Below are positions 57,043 to 64,000 of a stretch of DNA of 64,000 bases, one piece after another (position 1 is the stretch's first letter; the number at the start of each line of letters is the position of its first letter). The stretch is taken from NCBI GenBank assembly GCA_001468865.1, contig LDIY01000036.1:1-64000 (forward strand), given 5' to 3'. The DNA comes from a candidate division TM6 bacterium SOIL31 (GTDB taxonomy: Bacteria; Babelota; Babeliae; Babelales; Vermiphilaceae). The translations under genes and the position numbers were made by a program. Below the pieces are notes generated by a model that searched no databases, was not told the DNA's origin, and worked only from the letters and a program-made list of their open reading frames with translations.

Positions 57043-58227
57043 TTATTGTGTGCCTTTTTTAATATACATTTCTTCTAATTTATTTTTTTCATACTCCGTT
57101 AAATGTTGAAATAATGGTAGACGGTCCAGTTTTTGTAAAGCATTGGCGGTGGTGCTATTAAAAATAGCTTTTTCAAGTACATACAGATGATTACAATTTT
57201 TCTTTTTTACTTCCAGCGTATTGGTTTGTCGCAGTGCTTGCAAAGGATCTGCTATTTGATAGTTGCCTCGGGCATAATATCTAAACGGCATATAATATTG
57301 TGCCAAAATATCACAACTTCTTTTATGCCGAGGTTCTTGTGTAGTAAGCGACCATTCGTCGATAATAATATGTTTATCTTCCCCTCCACTTCGATGGCAC
57401 AGAAGTACATTTTTATGATCACCAGCATTGTTCATATACCCGAGATGTATAATGTTTGAGCGGACAGGAATCGTATATAGTTCAGTTCCTGCAATGGGAT
57501 TCCATATTTTAATATAATATTTATTCTGGTATCCAGTGCTCGCTGCAAGATGTGAACCGGTACCATTAAAACACACACTTGCAACAGCAGCTGGGGTTGT
57601 TATTTCTTGCGCGCGTTTACCTGTTTTAAGATCCCATACAGTAATATTGCTACCGGTCTGATGAAGGGTACTTGCTGCCAACAGATCTTCTGATGGGCAT
57701 ATATCAATGGACCTTATATAGTTATCATATTTGAGTGGGATAATATATGAGTGTTTTATGGTATCAAACGCATTTTTCATAATATATTTTTTGAACAAAA
57801 AAGGTAAAACGTTTAATTCTGCGGTGGATTGTTCGGCGCCTGGATCTTGCACTGTTTGTAACGTATCAATGGTAACACTATCTAAATTTTTGCGCGCATA
57901 GTGGAAAAAGTGTTTGACAGCAATGGCAATGAAAGTATTTTTTTCGCTCAGTGCTGTAATAAGATCATGAGTGATAGTTGAGCAATTCTGAGTAAGAATA
58001 TTTATTATATCCAAGAGCTGGTCTTCAGTCAGAAGGCTTTGAGTAAAGAAATCTGCAACGATGTTTTTGGAGTATTTTGTGTTGATGGCGGTATCGATGA
58101 GATCAACTATGTTCTCTATGGGATAAGGATCATTTATGGGAATTAAGACCATTTCCATTGCAGAGAGTGTTGGTTGCAAGAAGATAAAAAAATAAAGTAT
58201 CAAAAATTTGTTTTGCAGCATCTTCAT
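57043..58227 (-). CDS. exported WD40-repeat protein
   Basis: signal peptide; SNITVWDLKTGKRAQEI, YYIKIWNPIAGTELYTI repeats. Confidence 0.75.
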   Translation of the reverse strand: MKMLQNKFLILYFFIFLQPTLSAMEMVLIPINDPYPIENIVDLIDTAINTKYSKNIVADFFTQSLLTEDQLLDIINILTQNCSTITHDLITALSEKNTFIAIAVKHFFHYARKNLDSVTIDTLQTVQDPGAEQSTAELNVLPFLFKKYIMKNAFDTIKHSYIIPLKYDNYIRSIDICPSEDLLAASTLHQTGSNITVWDLKTGKRAQEITTPAAVASVCFNGTGSHLAASTGYQNKYYIKIWNPIAGTELYTIPVRSNIIHLGYMNNAGDHKNVLLCHRSGGEDKHIIIDEWSLTTQEPRHKRSCDILAQYYMPFRYYARGNYQIADPLQALRQTNTLEVKKKNCNHLYVLEKAIFNSTTANALQKLDRLPLFQHLTEYEKNKLEEMYIKKGTQ

Positions 58228-58441
58228 GATCTTTCTCCTTTTGTTATGAGACTATCATTGCTGTATTCAAGTGTAATACGGGAGGAAGATAAATGACAAA
58301 CCTTCATACTGTGTATGATTGGGGAATGGTAAATATGCGAGTTTTTAGTTGAGAGAAAGAAATGTAATAAAAAAGAAGAGCAGTTTTGAGAACTACTCTT
58401 CTTTGTTTATTAACAGATGGGTCAGCAGTTTCGTTTATTTA

Positions 58442-58714
58442 TTAAAAATAAGCACGAAAAGTGAGTTTGCTAAGTGCATCACGAAGGTTTCTTGATGTTT
58501 GCCATTGATATTTACCACGTTCTTTGCTCAAAGCTTTTTCGATAATATAATCCGTCTTTTTTTGGGCATCACGACTTTTGTCAAGTGCTGTAGTCAGATT
58601 AAATGTTCTGGGACGAGGTTTGGAATTAAATCCCCATAAATAAGTCGTAGCGAATGTCGTAACAAGCATTAAAAACAGTTTTTTGTTCATGTTTTTACCC
58701 CTAAGATTAAACAA
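58442..58714 (-). CDS. small exported protein
   Basis: signal peptide MNKKLFLMLVTTFATTYLWG. Confidence 0.5.
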   Translation of the reverse strand: MFNLRGKNMNKKLFLMLVTTFATTYLWGFNSKPRPRTFNLTTALDKSRDAQKKTDYIIEKALSKERGKYQWQTSRNLRDALSKLTFRAYF

Positions 58715-58805
58715 TAAAAAAACAATATATATAACTTATTATTGCATAAAATATTCAGTTTGGCAAATGGGGGGGGGTAAAAAGTTGATTTTAAAAGGCT
58801 TTTTG

Positions 58806-59318
58806 CTATTTCTTACGCTGGTAGGTGCCAATGAGGGTGGTTTGTTCAAGAATATGGCCATGCATAGTCTTTAAAAGCTTTTCCTTAGTAGCTCCGGGGG
58901 ATAAATCCAGCATAGTGTTCAGAGCATAGAGGGTAAAATGATAATGGTGGCTGCCGCTTGGCGGACATGGGCCACCCCATTTTTTTGCATTAAAATCGGT
59001 TAATCCCTGCATAAATGGTACATCTGCTCTCGTTGAACCTTGATTTTCAGTAATATGATCGACCGTTGGAGGGATGTTAAATACGATCCAGTGGGTCCAT
59101 ACTTTTGCCGGGGCATCCGGGTCATCGACAATAAGTGCAAAGCTGGCAGTGCCTTCAGGAGCATTTGACCATGCGAGAGCAGGTGATATATTAGCACCAT
59201 CACAGGTATATTGGGCAGGAATTGTTTCATTATGAGAAAAAGCAGGGCTGATGAGCTTCATGGTAGCCTTTATATTGGTGCAACAGATAAGAATTATAAA
59301 AAATGCTTTTTTAAACAT
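58806..59318 (-). CDS. exported PEBP (YbhB/YbcL) family protein
   Basis: ANISPALAWSNAPEGTASFALIVDDPDAP..WTHWIVFNIP, GGPCPPSGSHHYHFTLYAL. Confidence 0.95.
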   Translation of the reverse strand: MFKKAFFIILICCTNIKATMKLISPAFSHNETIPAQYTCDGANISPALAWSNAPEGTASFALIVDDPDAPAKVWTHWIVFNIPPTVDHITENQGSTRADVPFMQGLTDFNAKKWGGPCPPSGSHHYHFTLYALNTMLDLSPGATKEKLLKTMHGHILEQTTLIGTYQRKK

Positions 59319-59336
59319 CGATATTCCTGTTTATCG

Positions 59337-59885
59337 TTAGTTCCACGGAGTTGTTGTTGCTGATGTTGTTGCCGTGTCCGCCGAAGCTTTAGCGAAGGAG
59401 GAGGACATGTTAATGAGAATATTCAACTCTTGTACTTTAAGTGCTAATTTTTGACCTAAAAGAAGATTGCATTTTTTGTTTGCCATAGCCGTGAATAATT
59501 GTTGCAAAAATTTGTTGGTAGCTGCATTAGGAAAAAATTCTGTCAAAGGAATATCGGATTTGACCATAGCAAAGGACATATGTCTGTTGACAATGGCATC
59601 CACTTGGTTTGCCACAATAGTATCTATTTTTGTTTGTACGTCAGCGCTTGCTAAAATTTTTTCAATGATAGGTAGGGCTGCTTGATAAGCAGCAAAAGAT
59701 GCTTTTTGGGCCATTTTAATATGGATACGAGCTACATTCCATGCTCGTTTAATGGATTTCATTTGTTCAATGATGTGACTACGTTGAGTTTGCAGATCAG
59801 TAAGGTCCATGGCACAAAAAAGTGGCAATGTTGCGGAGAAGATGGCCAAAAGACAGATTTTTTTTAACATGATTAATCCTATCAA
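59337..59885 (-). CDS. hypothetical exported protein with repeat-derived C-terminus
   Basis: signal peptide; C-terminal SSSFAKASADTATT encoded by a palindromic repeat. Confidence 0.6.
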   Translation of the reverse strand: MIGLIMLKKICLLAIFSATLPLFCAMDLTDLQTQRSHIIEQMKSIKRAWNVARIHIKMAQKASFAAYQAALPIIEKILASADVQTKIDTIVANQVDAIVNRHMSFAMVKSDIPLTEFFPNAATNKFLQQLFTAMANKKCNLLLGQKLALKVQELNILINMSSSFAKASADTATTSATTTPWN

Positions 59886-59943
59886 TAGGTTTTACTTTCT
59901 ATTGATAGGATATAATTTTGAAATGCTATTTGTCAATATATCG

Positions 59944-60504
59944 CTATGCCAGAGGGGAATTTTTCAATGTTTCAAGCTCTGCTGCAAGCTCTTGAGTTTT
60001 GAGGTCTAGTTTTTCAAGAAGCATTTTTGAGCCATCAAGAGTTGCGCATATGACATAGTAGATATTAAATAGTTGATTGGTGTCTTCATCTAATGCAGGA
60101 AATGCTTTGCTCATTTCTTTATCAATTACCGCATCAAGGGGATAATCTGCTGGATTGATCTCAATATCATTAAAAGACATATTCTCATCCGTAATGCACG
60201 CGGCTTGGAGATCGGTAATTTTGTTAACCGAATAGTTAAATTCTTCTGTTTTGCCGATGGTATTGATGACTTGGCCTACTTGAGACATTAGTTGTTCATA
60301 CGAATCGTTGAGTTTATCTTTCATAAAAGATAATGCCTTATTGCCAAAGATTAGTGTTTTTTGTAGGTTCAATACAATAACGGTTTTTTCTTGAGCGATA
60401 TGATGGAGACTATTTTTGATTTCGCTGATTCGATCGATAGATTGAGCGGACAAGCTTCCAGAAAACAATGCAAAAGCTGCTGATAAGTATACGTTTTTGA
60501 ACAT
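59944..60504 (-). CDS. hypothetical exported protein
   Basis: signal peptide MFKNVYLSAAFALFSGSLSA. Confidence 0.6.
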   Translation of the reverse strand: MFKNVYLSAAFALFSGSLSAQSIDRISEIKNSLHHIAQEKTVIVLNLQKTLIFGNKALSFMKDKLNDSYEQLMSQVGQVINTIGKTEEFNYSVNKITDLQAACITDENMSFNDIEINPADYPLDAVIDKEMSKAFPALDEDTNQLFNIYYVICATLDGSKMLLEKLDLKTQELAAELETLKNSPLA

Positions 60505-60583
60505 GAATATCCCCTAATAGTGGTTTAATATATCATTTATTATTCTTTTAGCTTCTCACAACCATGTCATTTCGTCAAAAGGC

Positions 60584-60683
60584 CTAAGAAAAGAGGTCTC
60601 CGTGGGGCAGGCTTGTCCTACGGGGTCCTCTTTTCTTAAGTGGGGCCTGCCCTACGAAGCTTTAGCGTAGTAGGGTTGAATTT
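60584..60683 (+). repeat. nested hairpins upstream of rpmA
   Basis: TAAGAAAAGAGG 60585-60596 / CCTCTTTTCTTA 60627-60638, followed by CCTACGaagctttagCGTAGTAGG. Confidence 0.75.
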
Positions 60684-60782
60684 GACTTTTGCCTAATTCT
60701 AGGCCATTATTTTAGTATATACGTAGTCTTTTCTGTAGATATAAACAAAAATAAATAGTTCATTTCTTGAAGGATATATCCA

Positions 60783-61040
60783 ATGGCAACCAGTAAATCC
60801 GGTGGAAGTACCCAGAATAATCGTGAGAGTCATAGTAAGCGGTTAGGCTGTAAATTATTCGATGGTCATAGAGTTTTTGGCGGCGAAATTATTGTTCGTC
60901 AACGCGGAACTCACATTCATCCTGGCAAACAAGTGCTTCGTGGTGGTGATGATACCCTCTTTGTTACGGCTCCTGGCGTAATCAAATTTCATTTTGGCCC
61001 TAAAGGTCGTAAATACGTTTCTGTTATCAATCCTCAGTAG
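60783..61040 (+). CDS. rpmA: 50S ribosomal protein L27
   Basis: ATSKSGGSTQNNRESHSKRLGCKLFDGHRVFGGEIIVRQRGTHIHPG. Confidence 0.96.
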   Translation: MATSKSGGSTQNNRESHSKRLGCKLFDGHRVFGGEIIVRQRGTHIHPGKQVLRGGDDTLFVTAPGVIKFHFGPKGRKYVSVINPQ

Positions 61041-61172
61041 TAACATTTCAGGGTAAGATGAAGCGGGCTTATGCATGTGTTCTGATCTAAAAGAGCCATG
61101 GGTAAGTTGCATAGGTAAGTAGTAAAAAAAGGTTCTTAAAACAGATGTACTGCTAAAAAAACGGATACGCAG

Positions 61173-62054
61173 ATGGTTAATTTTTTGAAATATCGTACGG
61201 CAACAGCACTTTCATCGCTCGCATTAATGATCGCATTTGGTGGATTTGCTTTCTATAAATATCAAACACGCGGATCGGTATATAGTTATAGCGTCGATTT
61301 TACGGGGGGAACTCAGGTTCTTTTTGGTTTTGATCAACCAGTTGATAGCGGTTTAATTCGACAAATAATTGTTGATAACGGATGGCAAAACGCAAGTACG
61401 CGTGAATTTGCAGATAATGAAGTTTTGGTACGTGTTAAAGAGTTTGAAAGCGATACGGTCGGTCTGGGCGAGCGCATGAGAAATGTGCTCCAAAAAGAAT
61501 TGCCTAACAATAACGTAAAAACATTGCAAACGGAAAGTGTTGGCGCAGGTGTTGGAGCAGATCTCCGTGCAAAATCTCTCTACGCAATTGTTGTAGCGTT
61601 GCTTTTTATGCTTGGCTATATTGCTCTACGCTTTTGGTCTTTTGCATTTGCAACGGGTGCAATCCTTGCACTGGTACATGATGCGATTGTTATGTTGGCC
61701 ATTTTCTTGTTTCTTGATAGAGAAATATCAATCAACTTTATTGCAGCAATATTAACCGTTTTGGGATATTCAATTAACGATACAATCGTTATTTTTTCTC
61801 AGATTCGTGAATTCATGAAAAGAAGAAAAGGCGAATCTCTTGATGTTCTAGTGAATGATAGTCTGAATTACACATTAAGAAGAACAATTTTGACAGGATT
61901 ATCAACAGGATTGCCGGTAATGGTAATGTTAATATTCGGTGGAGAGGCTTTGCGGGATTTTTCGTTAGCCTTACTTATTGGTATCATTTTTGGTACTTAC
62001 TCTTCCGTTTACATTGCAAGTCCTATAATGATGTTACTGCAACCAAAGCAGTAA
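61173..62054 (+). CDS. secF: protein translocase subunit SecF
   Basis: YSVDFTGGTQVLFGF, VLGYSINDTIVIFSQIREF, LNYTLRRTILTGLSTGLPVMVM. Confidence 0.96.
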   Translation: MVNFLKYRTATALSSLALMIAFGGFAFYKYQTRGSVYSYSVDFTGGTQVLFGFDQPVDSGLIRQIIVDNGWQNASTREFADNEVLVRVKEFESDTVGLGERMRNVLQKELPNNNVKTLQTESVGAGVGADLRAKSLYAIVVALLFMLGYIALRFWSFAFATGAILALVHDAIVMLAIFLFLDREISINFIAAILTVLGYSINDTIVIFSQIREFMKRRKGESLDVLVNDSLNYTLRRTILTGLSTGLPVMVMLIFGGEALRDFSLALLIGIIFGTYSSVYIASPIMMLLQPKQ

Positions 62055-62100
62055 AGATATTATCGAACAATTTTCTCCTACCCGATATTTGATTAAAACG

Positions 62101-62150
62101 TGGTGTAAAACTTCTCTTCAACGTGACTTGTTTTACACCATTTACTTCTT
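62101..62150 (+). terminator. hairpin downstream of secF
   Basis: TGGTGTAAAAC 62101-62111 / GTTTTACACCA 62130-62140, followed by T/C-rich stretch. Confidence 0.6.
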
Positions 62151-62357
62151 TTCAAAGCTATATCTTTTTGAAATTATTGACGAAACTGAACGAATATGAC
62201 CATTGTGATGTAGGAACTATTATCTCTACAGTAACAATGACCATTGCATAGATTTTATCAGTTCTGAAAATCATTTTTTTTAAATCTCATTTTTTACACA
62301 AATTCAAGGAATAATGCATGACGAATTCCGTCAGAGTATCTTTTACAGGAGGTCTGG

Positions 62358-63956
62358 ATGAAAACCCGCGACATAAAAACAGCTGATTCTGCAAATGCAA
62401 CAACAACCGTGGAAGACGTAGCGCCAAAAGTAGTGCAGCCTCTATCTCCATCGCAACCATCACGTCCACGTGCTCCTAGAAATTCAAGCAAAGCAGCGCC
62501 ATCATCAGCTCCTGCTGAAGTTGAAAAATCTCCGGCAACAGAAGCTTCTGTGGTAATACCAGAACATATAGAACGTGATATGGTATCTGATCGCAAAGAT
62601 TCTTATTCGCGCGATGATTACAATCGTCAATCATATCATCAGCAACCCAACCATCAGCATGCCAATAACAATGATAGACCAGTATTCACCAAACGGCCGC
62701 TTGAAGATTTATCATTAGCGGAATTAGTTCAATACGCGCGTCGTTATGGCATCATGGGTGCAGCTATCACTAAAAAAGATGAATTACTGAGAAAAGTTCG
62801 CTATGCAGAAGAGAATCCTAATTTTGAAATGGCTGTTGAAGGCGTCTTAGAGAAATTGCCTGATGGGTTTGGTTTCTTGCGTTCAGCGCTCTATGATTAT
62901 GTTTCTGGACCTGATGATATTTACGTTTCTCCTTCACAAATCAGACGATTTGGTTTACGTACTGGCGACACCATTAAAGGTGAAATTAGAAAACCAAAAG
63001 AAGGCGAAAAATATTTTGCGCTATTAAAAGTTTCTCAAGTTAACTATGCAGAGCCTCTTTCAATGGTGGATAGGTCTCATTTTGATAGTTTAAGTCCGCA
63101 ACATCCTACGCAAAAATTTAATCTTGAATTTGATCCAATGGCTCTTTCAACACGTATTCTTGATTTATTCACTCCCGTGGGTAAAGGTCAGCGTGGTTTG
63201 ATTGTAGCTCCTCCTAAAGTGGGTAAAACGCTTCTCCTGAAAGAAATTGCGCGCGCAATTATTCAAAATCATCCTGACGCGCATCTTATTGTTCTTTGTG
63301 TGGATGAGCGACCTGAAGAGGTTGCTGATATGCGCAGGACAGTTAAGGGCACAATGGCCGAAGTTATCAGCTCCACGTTTGATGAATCAGCAGAGCGCCA
63401 TGTGCAAGTTGCAGAAATTGTACTAGAAAAAGCAAAACGCTTAGTCGAATGTAATCGTGATGTGGTTATATTGCTTGATTCAATTACCCGCCTTGCTCGT
63501 GCATATAATACCGTTGCTCCGGCATCGGGCAAAGTGTTGACCGGAGGAATTGATGCGCATGCACTCCAACGTCCAAAAAGATTCTTTGGTGCTGCTCGTG
63601 CAACTGAAGAAGCAGGATCATTAACTATCTTGGCAACAGCTTTGGTAGAAACAGGTTCTCGTATGGATGAAGTTATCTTTGAAGAATTTAAAGGTACCGG
63701 TAACATGGAAATGAATATGACGCGTAAGCTTTCGCATCGTCGCATATTCCCTGCCTTTGACCTTCAAGTTTCGGGTACGCGCCGTGATGACTTATTGCTT
63801 TCTGAAGAAGAGCTTAATAAGGTTTGGATCTTACAGAAGCTTCTTGCCAGCATGAATACGGTGGAAGGTATGGAGTTTTTGATTGATAAGATGAAAAAAA
63901 CTAAGACCAATGCGGAATTTTTTGAATCGATCAATAAGCGAACGGCCGAAATTTAG
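62358..63956 (+). CDS. rho: transcription termination factor Rho
   Basis: [64 protein letters not shown]. Confidence 0.97.
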   Translation: MKTRDIKTADSANATTTVEDVAPKVVQPLSPSQPSRPRAPRNSSKAAPSSAPAEVEKSPATEASVVIPEHIERDMVSDRKDSYSRDDYNRQSYHQQPNHQHANNNDRPVFTKRPLEDLSLAELVQYARRYGIMGAAITKKDELLRKVRYAEENPNFEMAVEGVLEKLPDGFGFLRSALYDYVSGPDDIYVSPSQIRRFGLRTGDTIKGEIRKPKEGEKYFALLKVSQVNYAEPLSMVDRSHFDSLSPQHPTQKFNLEFDPMALSTRILDLFTPVGKGQRGLIVAPPKVGKTLLLKEIARAIIQNHPDAHLIVLCVDERPEEVADMRRTVKGTMAEVISSTFDESAERHVQVAEIVLEKAKRLVECNRDVVILLDSITRLARAYNTVAPASGKVLTGGIDAHALQRPKRFFGAARATEEAGSLTILATALVETGSRMDEVIFEEFKGTGNMEMNMTRKLSHRRIFPAFDLQVSGTRRDDLLLSEEELNKVWILQKLLASMNTVEGMEFLIDKMKKTKTNAEFFESINKRTAEI

Positions 63957-64000
63957 TAAGCCAGCACAATGAGGACTTGAATAGGGCAAAATAAACCTTG

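Noticed and set aside
63269-63745. 158-aa minus-strand ORF
   Set aside because: Antisense shadow of rho

Overview
AT-rich bacterial chromosome window, densely coding, with no plasmid or prophage hallmarks. Housekeeping genes recognised by motif: alr, rlmB-like, ftsQ-like/ftsA/ftsZ, gpmI, truA, rpsR, rpsF, rnhB, ftsY, prmC, polA, cdsA, yraN, pilB/gspE-like, a type IV prepilin, tamB-like, rluD-like, mgtE, rarA, rpmA, secF, rho, plus tRNA-Lys(UUU) and tRNA-Glu(UUC). Between them lie an unusually large number of small exported (signal-peptide) proteins, several in tandem paralogous clusters, including exported versions of normally cytosolic folds (Hsp20, WD40, ankyrin, pentapeptide, PEBP, endonuclease/exonuclease/phosphatase, PLD, GNAT). 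This suggests a host-associated lineage, possibly Candidatus Dependentiae (TM6)-like; that placement is inference only. The most interesting non-genic signal is a set of modular palindromic repeats: (i) elements abutting the 3' ends of both tRNAs, whose hairpin arms are complementary to the tRNA CCA end and differ between copies while the loop is constant; (ii) GGGGTCCCC/TTGGGG hairpins in the leaders of ftsA, ftsZ, pilB and mgtE and inside ftsY and rnhB; (iii) related palindromes inserted in frame in ftsZ, tamB-like and other ORFs. Other notable points: a fossil duplication of the polA 5' end with its divergent hydrolase gene, a decayed second rlmB C-terminus, a possible two-state hairpin over the mgtE Shine-Dalgarno, a LexA-like repressor lacking the catalytic Ser, and an exported-protein gene split by one TGA. 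All calls are by eye from sequence and remembered family motifs; no searches were run.
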